Shown here piece by piece: positions 41,542 to 50,409 of a stretch of DNA of 64,000 bases. Origin of the DNA: Paludibacteraceae bacterium. GTDB lineage: Bacteria > Bacteroidota > Bacteroidia > Bacteroidales > Paludibacteraceae. The notes under the pieces were generated by a model. That model was not told where the DNA came from, searched no databases, and saw only the letters and a list, made by a program, of their open reading frames with translations. Made by a program: the position numbers and the translations under genes. How positions within the stretch are numbered: the first letter of the stretch is position 1; every line of letters starts with the position of its first letter. Location: positions 1 through 64,000 of the forward strand of contig JARLGW010000001.1 of NCBI GenBank assembly GCA_031292565.1, given 5' to 3'.

Positions 41542-41913
41542 TTATCCTTTTTTGAAGATGAAGTACACCGCCAATATTAGGAAAAAGAACCCGATAAGGT
41601 GATTGAGCCTCAATGTTTCCGTTTTGAAAAAAATAGTGCTAAAGGCTACAAACACCACCAAGGTGATTACTTCTTGTATAATTTTTAATTGCAGTAAGCT
41701 AAACGGACCACCGTTGCCATCAAAACCCAATCGATTAGCCGGTACTTGCAAGCAATATTCAAAGAAAGCGATGCCCCAGCTTATCCCTATTATAGCTATT
41801 AGAGGTAAGCTGGCAAACCAGCTGAATTCTTTCAGTTTTAAATGCCCGTACCAGGCAAAAGTCATAAAAATGTTGGAAGCAACCAGTAGTAATATAGAAA
41901 AGAAGCCGTTCAT
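41542..41913 (-). CDS. DUF486-family small membrane protein (DMT-like)
   Basis: 123 residues with four membrane helices. MTFAWYGHLK and the motif ISWGIAFFEYCLQVPANRLG are typical of DUF486. The protein has the half-size layout of small multidrug-resistance-like transporters. Function not established. Confidence 0.85.
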   Translation of the reverse strand: MNGFFSILLLVASNIFMTFAWYGHLKLKEFSWFASLPLIAIIGISWGIAFFEYCLQVPANRLGFDGNGGPFSLLQLKIIQEVITLVVFVAFSTIFFKTETLRLNHLIGFFFLILAVYFIFKKG

Positions 41914-42106
41914 TGTTGTGTAAATAAGGATTAATAGTTCGTGTTGATAAATAATATTTTAAAAATTTATTGACTCGATTAAAAATATAGAAATTAAATT
42001 ATACATTCGCTATCATAAAAAAATGAATAAGAAGTCCGCTCTTCATAAAAAAAAACGGGGCAAAACCGAACGCCTTAGTAGTAGGAACAAAATTAAAATC
42101 TGTATC

Positions 42107-42397
42107 ATGAAAAAATGTATCGCCGTAATTAGTGCTTTTATTTTATGCTCAATTGTATTAACAAGCTGTGGAAACTCGGTAAAAAGCGACGCTAAAGAAA
42201 TGGCCGACAAAACGTGTAAAGCCACCAAATTAATGCAAAAAGTGTTTGCCGGAGATAAAAATGCCGCTAAAGAACTGCAAACCCTAACCAAGGAAACCGA
42301 AGAATTGGGCAATAAAATTAAAGGTAAATATACATCCGAAAAAGATCAAAAAGCTTTTCAGAATGAATATATCAAAGACCTTCAAAACTGCAAATAA
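42107..42397 (+). CDS. Small lipoprotein, unknown function
   Basis: 96 residues from MKKCIAVISAFILCSIVLTS. The frame is open further upstream to 42023, but that part is only Lys/Arg-rich leader, and the signal peptide with lipobox (IVLTSC) sets the start at 42107. The mature part is a charged helical region of about 75 residues (KEMADKTCKATKLMQKVFAG). It is followed by a hairpin shared with the convergent ttcA-like gene. Confidence 0.75.
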   Translation: MKKCIAVISAFILCSIVLTSCGNSVKSDAKEMADKTCKATKLMQKVFAGDKNAAKELQTLTKETEELGNKIKGKYTSEKDQKAFQNEYIKDLQNCK

Positions 42398-42403
42398 CAG
42401 GGG

Positions 42404-42432
42404 TAGAGGAGGAGTGTTTTACCCCTCCTCTA
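42404..42432. terminator. Hairpin between convergent genes
   Basis: TAGAGGAGG (42404-42412) pairs with CCTCCTCTA (42424-42432) with an 11-nt loop. It overlaps the stop codon of the minus-strand ttcA-like gene. Confidence 0.6.
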
Positions 42433-43185
42433 TTCTTTCACTTTCTTCGGTAGATACTCCGTTTGTACGTTGTTCATGCTGCTCCACAAGCTGTACCGTG
42501 TAGCCGGGTTCATCTCTTCCAGTTTCCGTAGCACCCCTTTCATGTCCGACCGGTGCGAATCCTTCTCAAAAGGGCAATTCTTTTGTTGCTTCTTAAATCC
42601 ACGGATAGCAGCCAACTCCAACATTTCCTTTTCGCTGTTTAAGCTCAAGGGGCGAATAATAGTCATGGCAAATTTATTCATTTTCAGTTTTGGCGGCATG
42701 GTGCTCACTGCCCCCTGAAAAGTCATGTTCATAAGCAACGTTTCCAAGATGTCGTCCATGTGATGCCCCAACGCTATTTTGTTGCACCCCTCGGCAGCCG
42801 CTATTTCAAACAATGTTTTCCTGCGGTTCCACGAGCATAAGAAGCAAGGCGACTTACGGTTGTCCGTGCTCGCGTCGAAGCTCGTGGTAGCGTGCACGAA
42901 CTTGATGCCAAAACCCTCTGCATAGTTTCTCAAGTATTCTAAATCCGACTTGTATCCGATGTTGGACACCGAAATATGCGTGGCTACCAAGGTGAATTTT
43001 GGCTTGCTGATTTTCATCCGTTCTCCCAAAATTTCGGTTAGTGCCAGCGAATCTTTTCCGCCCGAAAGGCCTATCAAGATTCTGTCACCATCCTCAATCA
43101 GTCCGTAGTCCTTAATACACTTCCATGTTTTCTGGTGAATTTTAAATATTCGGTGCTTCTGTTGTTTTTCTTCTTCTTCCGTCAT
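42430..43185 (-). CDS. ttcA: TtcA-family tRNA 2-thiocytidine synthetase-like PP-loop protein
   Basis: 251 residues. The ATP PP-loop SGGKDS is at 41-46. The cluster-binding CxxC is at 114-117 (SPCFLCSWNRRK), and a third Cys is in KKQQKNCPFEKDSHR. GHHMDDILETLLMNMTF is the second family motif. TtcA proteins bind a 4Fe-4S cluster and thiolate C32 of tRNAs. The family has paralogues, so the exact tRNA target is uncertain. Confidence 0.85.
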   Translation of the reverse strand: MTEEEEKQQKHRIFKIHQKTWKCIKDYGLIEDGDRILIGLSGGKDSLALTEILGERMKISKPKFTLVATHISVSNIGYKSDLEYLRNYAEGFGIKFVHATTSFDASTDNRKSPCFLCSWNRRKTLFEIAAAEGCNKIALGHHMDDILETLLMNMTFQGAVSTMPPKLKMNKFAMTIIRPLSLNSEKEMLELAAIRGFKKQQKNCPFEKDSHRSDMKGVLRKLEEMNPATRYSLWSSMNNVQTEYLPKKVKE

Positions 43186-43318
43186 GCAGTTGATTTATGA
43201 ATATCGGGGTGATTGTATTGACTTTATTCTTGCAAAATTATTCCTTTTTTAATATACTGCTCTTTTAAACTTGTAAAATTCAACTAATTTTGCATCCAAA
43301 TCTTTTAAAACACTGGAA

Positions 43319-44521
43319 ATGGGAAAAGTTTTAATTATCGGAGCCGGGGGCGTAGGTACTGTAGTGGTAAACAAAGTGGCTCAAAATGCCGATGTGTTTG
43401 CTGAAATTATCTTGGCCAGCCGCACCGTATCCAAATGCGAAGCTATTGCTGCCGATGTGAAAAAGCGTACGGGTGTAACCATCCAAACGGCGCAGGTGGA
43501 TGCTGATATCGTACCCGAATTAGTAACCCTGTTCAACAAATATAAGCCCGAATTGGTAGTGAACGTGGCTCTCCCTTATCAAGACCTTACCATTATGGAT
43601 GCTTGCCTGGAGTGTGGCGTAAATTACCTGGACACAGCTAATTACGAACCTAAGGATGAGGCTCACTTTGAGTATTCATGGCAATGGGCGTATAAAGATA
43701 AATTTGAAAAAGCGGGATTGACCGCCATTCTAGGTTGTGGTTTCGATCCCGGAGTAACTAGCATATACACGGCCTACGCGGCTAAACATCATTTCGACGA
43801 GATTCATTACCTGGACATCGTGGATTGTAACGCGGGCGACCACGGGAAGGCGTTTGCCACGAACTTCAACCCTGAAATAAATATTCGGGAAGTAAGCCAG
43901 CGAGGCAAATATTACGAAAACGGCCAATGGGTGGAAACCGAACCGCACGAAATACATAAACCGCTCAATTACCCCGGCATCGGCCCCAAGGAATCGTATG
44001 TGATATACCACGAAGAATTGGAGTCGCTGGTAAAGAACTTCCCCACCATTAAGCGAGCTCGTTTTTGGATGACTTTCGGGCAAGAATACCTTACGCATTT
44101 GCGTGTGATACAAAACATCGGTATGGCGCGTATCGACGAGGTGGAATACAACGGGGTGAAAATTGTCCCCATTCAATTCCTTAAAGCCGTGCTGCCTAAC
44201 CCCGGCGAACTGGGTGAAAAATACACGGGCGAAACCTCTATCGGTTGCCGTATAAAAGGGGTGAAGGACGGCAAAGAAAAGACCTATTACGTGTATAATA
44301 ATTGTAAGCATCAGGACGCGTATAAAGAAACCGGCGCGCAAGGTGTGAGCTACACCACCGGGGTGCCTGCCATGATAGGAGCCATGATGTTTATGAAAGG
44401 TATTTGGAAGCAACCGGGTGTGTATAACGTGGAAGAGTTCAACCCCGATCCGTTTATGGATATGCTTAACAAACACGGCTTGCCTTGGCACGAAATACAG
44501 GGAGCAGATTTGGAGCTGTAA
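43319..44521 (+). CDS. Carboxynorspermidine synthase (saccharopine dehydrogenase family)
   Basis: 400 residues. The N-terminal Rossmann domain starts GKVLIIGAGGVGTVVVNKVA. CGFDPGVTSIYTAYAAKHHF and the C-terminal TGVPAMIGAMMFMKGIW are family motifs. It reductively joins aspartate semialdehyde with a diamine to give carboxy(nor)spermidine, the alternative spermidine route. The decarboxylase for the next step (46246) lies downstream with three TonB-domain genes in between. A TAATTTTG box is at 43285-43292. Confidence 0.88.
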   Translation: MGKVLIIGAGGVGTVVVNKVAQNADVFAEIILASRTVSKCEAIAADVKKRTGVTIQTAQVDADIVPELVTLFNKYKPELVVNVALPYQDLTIMDACLECGVNYLDTANYEPKDEAHFEYSWQWAYKDKFEKAGLTAILGCGFDPGVTSIYTAYAAKHHFDEIHYLDIVDCNAGDHGKAFATNFNPEINIREVSQRGKYYENGQWVETEPHEIHKPLNYPGIGPKESYVIYHEELESLVKNFPTIKRARFWMTFGQEYLTHLRVIQNIGMARIDEVEYNGVKIVPIQFLKAVLPNPGELGEKYTGETSIGCRIKGVKDGKEKTYYVYNNCKHQDAYKETGAQGVSYTTGVPAMIGAMMFMKGIWKQPGVYNVEEFNPDPFMDMLNKHGLPWHEIQGADLEL

Positions 44522-44574
44522 AATCGGCATTACCCTAAAAAGATATTTCTAGAAAAAATATACGAATTGTAAAT

Positions 44575-44656
44575 TTAGCCTGAAAGGCTAATTTAGTTTA
44601 GCCCAGGGCAACACCCTGGGTTATTTTTATGTAGCATGCGGGCGGGCTGTAAGCCC
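44575..44656. repeat. Three-hairpin intergenic repeat
   Basis: Hairpins TTAGCC-TGAAA-GGCTAA (44575-44591), CCCAGGG-CAACA-CCCTGGG (44602-44620) and GGGCT-GTA-AGCCC (44644-44656) occur in a row. This arrangement resembles short palindromic repeats spread through Bacteroidota genomes. It is in the gap between the carboxynorspermidine synthase gene and the TonB-domain genes. No coding potential. Confidence 0.65.
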
Positions 44657-44802
44657 AGCTTAATTTGTTGATGGTAGATATATTTATTTATTATTTAGCG
44701 TCAAAAAACATTTATATTTGTGCTCAAAATATATCCATAGTATTAGAAATACAGGAAAACAATTTCGTTAAATTGATTGTTTAATAGAAGCTTATAATTG
44801 AT

Positions 44803-45237
44803 ATGAAAAAAAAGTTAACTATTGTTTTATTCTGCCTTAGCAGCATGATGGTTTTCGCGCCGGTAGCCAATGCACAATCCAAGAAAGAAGAAATCAAAGA
44901 AGAAATATTCTCGTTTGTTGATACCGTACCGGAGTTTGTTGGCGGACGTGAGGCCTTGATCCAGTTCCTTACCACCAACATGGAGTTTCCATCCAAAGCC
45001 ACCAAAAAAGGCGTGAAAAAAGGAAAAGTATATGTAGAATTTGTGGTAAAGAAAGACGGCAATATAGTGAATGCAAAAATATCCAAAACATCGGATGAGC
45101 TGTTCAACAAAGAAGCCATTAGGCTGGTAGAGCTGATGCCGGCTTGGAAACCGGGACATTTGAACGGTAAAATAGTGAATACACGCACCACGTTGCCTAT
45201 TAAGTTTGGTTACGATAGCGTGTTGGATGCCAAATAA
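44803..45237 (+). CDS. Secreted TonB C-terminal-domain protein 1
   Basis: 144 residues. Signal peptide (about 1-25, ending APVANAQ). The TonB C-terminal domain covers about 45-140: DTVPEFVGGREALIQFLTTN, KGKVYVEFVVKKDGNIVNAK, AIRLVELMPAWKPGHLNGKI. There is no membrane anchor other than the signal peptide, so it is probably a free periplasmic protein and not a classic energy transducer. It is the first of three related genes in a row. Confidence 0.85.
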   Translation: MKKKLTIVLFCLSSMMVFAPVANAQSKKEEIKEEIFSFVDTVPEFVGGREALIQFLTTNMEFPSKATKKGVKKGKVYVEFVVKKDGNIVNAKISKTSDELFNKEAIRLVELMPAWKPGHLNGKIVNTRTTLPIKFGYDSVLDAK

Positions 45238-45330
45238 CTAATTTCATTTTGTCAACCCTTCGGGTTTTGAATGCAAAATTTAAACAGTTACTAAGAAAAC
45301 TATAGTTAGAAAAATTAATACCATACACCT

Positions 45331-45762
45331 ATGAAAAAAACAGGTATCGCTCTTGTGCTTTTTTTGTTCACCCTATCGGTAATGCTGATGGCACAACAAA
45401 AAAGTACAACAAAGAAAACAGATACGGAAACCCGGTCGGAACAAATGGGATTTACCGCCATGAAAAAAGCACCTCAATATAAAGGAGGTAAAGAGGCCAT
45501 GAGTAAATTTATTTACCAAAACATGCAATACCCCGAGGATGCTAAGGAGCAGAAGATTGAAGGCGACGTGGAGTTGCAATTTTATGTAGATGTGGATGGA
45601 AGCGTAACCAATGTGCAAGTGGTGAAAAAGGTTTCCCCCAGCATAGATGCCGAAGCCATCAGAGTGGTAAAAAGTATGCCGGGCTGGATTCCAGGTCAAA
45701 ACGGTGTGATAAAAATCATGATGAAAACATCGTTGATTATCGGATTTCATCTGAATAAATAA
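45331..45762 (+). CDS. Secreted TonB C-terminal-domain protein 2
   Basis: 143 residues with the same layout: signal peptide (about 1-21), then APQYKGGKEAMSKFIYQNMQ, EGDVELQFYVDVDGSVTNVQ, EAIRVVKSMPGWIPGQNGVI. It is closest to protein 1 in domain pattern, suggesting local duplication. Function unknown. Confidence 0.85.
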   Translation: MKKTGIALVLFLFTLSVMLMAQQKSTTKKTDTETRSEQMGFTAMKKAPQYKGGKEAMSKFIYQNMQYPEDAKEQKIEGDVELQFYVDVDGSVTNVQVVKKVSPSIDAEAIRVVKSMPGWIPGQNGVIKIMMKTSLIIGFHLNK

Positions 45763-45800
45763 ATCACTCTCAAACCCCGACTCCCCGTTTAAATTTATCC

Positions 45801-46202
45801 ATGAGAATTTGTGTAATTATTCTGTTTTGCTCTCTCATTTCAATCATCAAGGCTCAAGAGCTTGTACCCTCTGTTTGCGATGTAGTGTACAGAGAAAATA
45901 ATGTTACCACACGTGCCGAGTTTCCCGATGGAGAGGAGGAAATGTACAACATTATTTACAAAAGCTTGATATGGCAGTGTGGCGATAAAAGTTACGGCGG
46001 AACCGTGTTGGTCGATTTTATTGTAGATAGAACCGGACATTTGTGGAACGTGAAGGTGGAACGCCCCATAGCCCCCTGCTTTGACGATGATATAATAAAA
46101 GCCGTGAAAGCCACGAAACATTGGAAACCGGCTACACTGGGTGGTTTCCCCGTGTGCTCCGAGCGATCTATTTCCGTGCGTATCCGTTTAGGATTTCAGT
46201 AA
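45801..46202 (+). CDS. Secreted TonB C-terminal-domain-like protein 3
   Basis: 133 residues. A shorter signal peptide (about 1-18, MRICVIILFCSLISIIKAQ) and a more diverged TonB domain: FPDGEEEMYNIIYKSL, YGGTVLVDFIVDRTGHLWNV, DIIKAVKATKHWKPATLGGF. Several Cys (residues about 26, 54, 93 and 117) are absent from the other two and may form disulfides in the periplasm. Located 38 bases after protein 2 and 43 bases before nspC. Confidence 0.8.
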   Translation: MRICVIILFCSLISIIKAQELVPSVCDVVYRENNVTTRAEFPDGEEEMYNIIYKSLIWQCGDKSYGGTVLVDFIVDRTGHLWNVKVERPIAPCFDDDIIKAVKATKHWKPATLGGFPVCSERSISVRIRLGFQ

Positions 46203-46245
46203 AATAGTTACCCCAACGTCCCTAAAGGGCAATTTAAAGATAATA

Positions 46246-47385
46246 ATGATTGATTACAACCAAATACCTTCGCCCTGCTTTGTGCTTGATGAGGCACGCT
46301 TGCGAAGCAACCTCACGCTAATAAAATCGGTTAAAGACCGTGCCGGGGTGGAAATAATCATGGCCTTCAAAGCCTTTGCCATGTGGAGAGCATTCCCCAT
46401 TATCAAGGAATACATCTCATATACCACCGCCAGCTCGTTGGCTGAAGCCCGTTTGGCGCACGAGGAAATGGGCAGCCTGGCGCATACCTATGCCCCCGTT
46501 TACACCGATAAGGAATTTCCGCAAATAATGAATTGCAGCAGCCATATTTCGTTCAATTCCCTTGCCCAGTTTGAGCGTTTCTATCCTCAAACCAGGCAGG
46601 CTGAACATGCTATCTCCTGCGGCCTGCGTGTTAATCCCGAATTTTCAGAAGTGGAAACCGATTTATATAATCCCTGTGCTCCCGGTTCGCGGTTGGGCAT
46701 TGTAGCCTCTCAGCTTCCCGCCGTTTTGCCCGATGGGGTAGAGGGTTTGCATTTTCACACCCTGTGCGAATCGACCTCTTTCGATTTGGAAAATACGCTG
46801 CGGGAAGTGGAACGCAAATTCGGATGCTATTTTTCTCAAATCAAATGGCTCAACATGGGTGGCGGACATTTAATGACGCGCAAGGATTATGATGTGGAGC
46901 ATTTAATCGCCTTGCTGAAAGGCTTCAAAGACAGATACTCTCATTTACAAATAATATTGGAGCCGGGTGCCGCTTTTGTGTGGCAAACGGGCGAACTGGT
47001 GGCTACGGTGCAGGACGTGGTGGAAAACCACGGCATAACCACCGCCATGCTCGACGTGTCGTTTGCCTGCCACATGCCCGATTGCCTGGAGATGCCTTAC
47101 AAGCCGGCTATACTAGGTGCCACGGATGCCGTGGAAGGTAAACGGGCATATAGGCTGGGTGGTAATAGCTGCCTGTCGGGCGACTATTATGGCGATTGGA
47201 GTTTTGAGCACGATTTGCAGGTGGCGGATCGTATCGTGTTCCTAGATATGATACATTACACGATGGTGAAAACCACGATGTTCAACGGCGTGTCGCATCC
47301 CGCCATCGGTATTTGGACAAAGAATAATGAATTTAAACTCATAAAAGAGTTCGGCTACGAAGATTATCGGGACAGGATGAGTTAA
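46246..47385 (+). CDS. nspC: Carboxynorspermidine decarboxylase
   Basis: 379 residues, PLP enzyme of the alanine-racemase-fold group. The PLP lysine is in IIMAFKAFAMW (about residue 42). EGLHFHTLCES is the family motif and MLDVSFACHMPDCLEMPYKP carries the second active-site Cys/Asp region. It decarboxylates the product of the 43319 enzyme to spermidine or norspermidine. The pair supports the alternative polyamine pathway. Confidence 0.93.
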   Translation: MIDYNQIPSPCFVLDEARLRSNLTLIKSVKDRAGVEIIMAFKAFAMWRAFPIIKEYISYTTASSLAEARLAHEEMGSLAHTYAPVYTDKEFPQIMNCSSHISFNSLAQFERFYPQTRQAEHAISCGLRVNPEFSEVETDLYNPCAPGSRLGIVASQLPAVLPDGVEGLHFHTLCESTSFDLENTLREVERKFGCYFSQIKWLNMGGGHLMTRKDYDVEHLIALLKGFKDRYSHLQIILEPGAAFVWQTGELVATVQDVVENHGITTAMLDVSFACHMPDCLEMPYKPAILGATDAVEGKRAYRLGGNSCLSGDYYGDWSFEHDLQVADRIVFLDMIHYTMVKTTMFNGVSHPAIGIWTKNNEFKLIKEFGYEDYRDRMS

Positions 47386-47465
47386 GTCGGAGCCTGATAC
47401 TCAATTTATAAGGACTGAAAGTATAAAATTTTAGCCTAAATTTTGACAAAATGACTAATTAGCCC

Positions 47466-47496
47466 TTTGTCAGATTAATTTTTTATTCTATTTTTG
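47466..47496 (+). promoter_or_regulatory. Promoter of tRNA-Gly and tRNA-Leu
   Basis: TTTG at 47466-47469, 19 nt, TATTTTTG at 47489-47496. It is one of the cleanest consensus promoters in the window. The tRNA-Gly begins 10 bp after the -7 box. Confidence 0.8.
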
Positions 47497-47506
47497 CATC
47501 ACCAAC

Positions 47507-47579
<73 letters not shown>

Positions 47580-47636
47580 CAAAAGATAGGAACGATGGCG
47601 GTGTAAAAGTTTACTACCGCCATTTTCTTTCAGTTT

Positions 47637-47720
47637 GCCCAAATGGTGGAATTGGTAGACACGCTAGTTTCAGGGACTAGTGGCCGCAAGGCTGTGCAGG
47701 TTCGAGTCCTGTTTTGGGTA
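47637..47720 (+). tRNA. tRNA-Leu (CAG), target of island integration
   Basis: 84 nt with the long variable arm of tRNA-Leu. Anticodon loop TTCAGGG gives CAG. Acceptor GCCCAAA pairs with TTTGGGT with one G-T wobble. Its last 16 bases are inside the attachment repeat that recurs at 63397, so the gene was the integration site and stays functional. Confidence 0.95.
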
Positions 47721-47767
47721 CAAAAAAGCCTCATCAAATATCTGATAATCAGAGTTTTGATGAGGCT
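47705..47767 (+). repeat. Attachment site attL (63 bp)
   Basis: Starts inside the tRNA-Leu T-arm and runs through its terminator hairpin (AGCCTCATCAAA... GATGAGGCT). Matches 63397-63459 with two mismatches. The left flank continues the tRNA, while the copy at 63397 has unrelated flank, as expected for a site-specific insertion. Confidence 0.92.
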
Positions 47768-47779
47768 ATTTTATTTTCA

Positions 47780-47799
47780 ACTGAAACATTACTGAAACA
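47780..47799 (+). repeat. Left copy of the end repeat (probable integrase arm site)
   Basis: ACTGAAAC occurs twice within 20 bp. The identical 20-bp unit recurs at 63264-63283 near the integrase, in the same orientation. A further half copy (ACTGAAAC) is at about 63387. Integrase arm-type sites look like this. Confidence 0.7.
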
Positions 47800-47874
47800 T
47801 TTTGCAGTTTGTCGCAATTTTTCTTTTTATTGAAAGCGTATAAAGCAATTTCCTTTGCTACATTAATTCCAATG

Positions 47875-48468
47875 TTAACGTGTTATCATTAGCTGTTCAA
47901 ATTCATCAACTGACATGCTTTCGGCATTTTTTATTTGTTGGGTGAGTTTTAAATATTTTTTTGTGGGCTTACCGGCATACGTTTTTTTGAAATTTTTTTT
48001 ATAAAGTTCTTCAAATAAGGTATCTATTTTAAAGTAATCCCCAAAAGCTTTATCAAGTGCCCTATACTTTTTGCTTTTAGTTTGACTATCGTACATACAT
48101 CCGTTAAAGGCATCTCGGTGTAAAAAATATCCACCTATCGAATATAACTTTCGGCAACGTTTCTTTGTTTGTGGACAAAGAAAATACCATACGTCTCCCT
48201 TTCCTAAATTTGAAGGGATTGAAACTAACATTACTTTATATTTTCGGGGTTTATCTCTGTAATTATAGTTAAGCTCAATGTAAGGTTGTTCATCAACAAA
48301 AGTGTTTGCTCTAATTGAAATCCAGTCTGTTTGGATTCCGTTTCTACTCCACGTAATTGAACCATTTTTAATTTGTCCGGGTTCAAGATAGTTCCATTCT
48401 TTCAGCTTTGAAATAGATATTTGTAAAGCATTGTCAAACAGTGTTGGAAATGTATATAGTTTGGGCAT
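47875..48468 (-). CDS. Hypothetical protein of Bacteroidota mobile islands
   Basis: A 197-residue basic protein (MPKLYTFPTLFDNALQISIS...). Strand-rich middle (SITWSRNGIQTDWISIRANT, PYIELNYNYRDKPRKYKVML) with a cysteine pair in FLCPQTKKRCRKLY. The C-terminal third is Lys-rich. No domain recognised. It lies next to attL with no close partner gene. Confidence 0.6.
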   Translation of the reverse strand: MPKLYTFPTLFDNALQISISKLKEWNYLEPGQIKNGSITWSRNGIQTDWISIRANTFVDEQPYIELNYNYRDKPRKYKVMLVSIPSNLGKGDVWYFLCPQTKKRCRKLYSIGGYFLHRDAFNGCMYDSQTKSKKYRALDKAFGDYFKIDTLFEELYKKNFKKTYAGKPTKKYLKLTQQIKNAESMSVDEFEQLMITR

Positions 48469-48661
48469 TGTTTTTTTATCTATAAATGAAACCTAAATTA
48501 TTAAGGAACTTACAGGTATCTATGTTTAAATATACGAATATTCTTTGTAAATTTATAAAAATAATCACTGAAAACCAAGTATTTATGTTTTTTTTAAAAT
48601 GAATTTTTTAAATGAATTTAATTACGAATAAAATGTATTGTTTTTTACCGTGTTGGTTGAT

Positions 48662-49660
48662 TTATATTTTTTGTTGGTTGATTTGAACCGTAATATCTTT
48701 TATCCTTTTTAGAAGTTCGGAAAACGACAGACTTTCACCATAAATCATTTCTTGTTGCATTCTAATATAGTCTTTTTCCCAATCGGATAGTAAATTTGCT
48801 GGTGGTACGGGGTTTAATGTCGGTGGAAAATGGGTTTTGTAATCAACCCCGGCAAAGCGGTTAAAAAGCTCTCTGTGTGCCACAATAGCGTGATATAATT
48901 CTTTGTCTGCTATTGCCGCTTTTGCATAAGGTGTTCGTGCTATTTTTTCAATATCATACAAATGCCTACTTAATCTATCCACACGGGTATCGGTACGCTG
49001 AAACTCTTCGTGCAAAAGAAATAATTTATCTAAGTAGGTGCGCTCAGGGTTGGCAGTAGGGACATGTATTGCCGTGTCGGCAAACGGTAAATCGGGATAG
49101 TTTTCACCAATCATGGATGAAAAGCTACACAGGGTATTTGGTTCCATCATGGAACGGCTCCCTATTTCAAGTATCACACGAGGTGAAACATAGGTAGTAT
49201 ATTTTACTACCGGAGTATATACAATTTCAATTTGAAGCGGGTCTTGATCCGGTGTTTGTACATTAATGATATTTATTTGCACATCCGTAATCCCTGCACT
49301 TGCAAACTCTGATTTAAGAGCCGGAAAAAACGTTTCCGATAGGTACGTGTAAGAGGCATCACGAAGTTTACCAACTTGCGTGCGACTAATTTTGCCCGAA
49401 AAGCCAAGAAATTCCCTGTCAATAGCCAAATCAATATCTTCGGAAAAGCGGTCTATCAAATGCCAAGCTTTGCTTAGTGAGGTGCCTCCTTTGAATATCA
49501 TGTGTTTTGATACTTCCATTTGCATTAACAAACGAAGCGTTTGCACTACCCACCAATCTTTTTCTATGGCATAAGCAGGCCTTTTCAAGGTGTCGGCCAA
49601 GTCGTTTATTATGGTTAATTTGTCTTCCAAAGGTAATTTATAATAGTTTATTGCACTCAT
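48662..49660 (-). CDS. abiEii: AbiEii-type nucleotidyltransferase toxin
   Basis: 332 residues. The nucleotidyltransferase motif FKGGTSLSKAWHLIDRFSED followed by IDLAID (about 59-84) gives the G-G-S and D-x-D residues. AbiEii toxins transfer nucleotides to RNA or protein targets and stop growth on phage attack. The gene follows its AbiEi partner by 2 bases, the usual antitoxin-then-toxin order. Confidence 0.9.
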   Translation of the reverse strand: MSAINYYKLPLEDKLTIINDLADTLKRPAYAIEKDWWVVQTLRLLMQMEVSKHMIFKGGTSLSKAWHLIDRFSEDIDLAIDREFLGFSGKISRTQVGKLRDASYTYLSETFFPALKSEFASAGITDVQINIINVQTPDQDPLQIEIVYTPVVKYTTYVSPRVILEIGSRSMMEPNTLCSFSSMIGENYPDLPFADTAIHVPTANPERTYLDKLFLLHEEFQRTDTRVDRLSRHLYDIEKIARTPYAKAAIADKELYHAIVAHRELFNRFAGVDYKTHFPPTLNPVPPANLLSDWEKDYIRMQQEMIYGESLSFSELLKRIKDITVQINQQKI

Positions 49661-49662
49661 AT

Positions 49663-50256
49663 TTATAGGGATTTAGCCATGATTTCAGCTATCCATTGTG
49701 GGGCAAGCTGAATATCATGTTTTAGGTTTTGGTATTCTTCTTTTTTCAATATTGTTGTTATTTTTTGCAGTTCGTCGGGGGTAAGTTTGTCTTTTCCTAT
49801 TTCTTTTAATGCAAGTACAACCAAACTGCTTATTTCACCTTTATAACTGAGATTTCGGGGTGTGGTTCTTTTAAATAGTATGCTGCCTTTATCAATATTG
49901 ATTTTCCGGGGGGTACCATCGGTGAGGTACACGATATTCATGGGTACCTGTGTACTAAGCCCCAAGGCAAAAAGTGCGTAACTGCCTGTAGGGATAATTC
50001 TCACGTGGTCTCTTTTGGCTATGGCCTTGGCAATGGTTTCCAACGTGGGGGTGAGTTCTTTTTTGAGCAACTCACTATATTGGGGCTTGCCATAAATACC
50101 CCTACCCAAGCTATGTATTACAGCTCTTTTGGTTAACCGGTGGAGAGCGGTTTTTATAGCTTCGGGGGTACCGTATTCTTTAAAGTCTTCGGTGAAGAAA
50201 ATTGCCTGTGGATGGCTCCCTTCTATTTTTTGCAATATTAGTTTCTCTGTTTCCAT
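49663..50256 (-). CDS. abiEi: AbiEi-type antitoxin (DUF6088-like)
   Basis: 197 residues. N-terminal winged-helix (IEGSHPQAIFFTEDFKEYGT, EAIKTALHRLTKRAVIHSLG), then PTLETIAKAIAKRDHVRIIP and a strand-rich C-terminal part. This is the antitoxin/repressor layout of type IV AbiE systems, where it also binds the operon promoter. Confidence 0.85.
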   Translation of the reverse strand: METEKLILQKIEGSHPQAIFFTEDFKEYGTPEAIKTALHRLTKRAVIHSLGRGIYGKPQYSELLKKELTPTLETIAKAIAKRDHVRIIPTGSYALFALGLSTQVPMNIVYLTDGTPRKINIDKGSILFKRTTPRNLSYKGEISSLVVLALKEIGKDKLTPDELQKITTILKKEEYQNLKHDIQLAPQWIAEIMAKSL

Positions 50257-50409
50257 AACGATACAAAGATATAGGTTTGTAACCTAAGTACAAAATATTG
50301 GCAACTAATTATTGCTTTTTTAGTTTCTAAAAGTATAGTATTAGGTAACGATAAGATAAATAGCATTTATTATCATTAAATGAATCCATTTTTTTATATC
50401 TAAATGATT

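Noticed and set aside
43730-44530. 266-residue open frame opposite the carboxynorspermidine synthase gene
   Set aside because: It is fully antisense to a well-recognised enzyme and has a His/Phe/Arg-rich composition typical of shadow frames.
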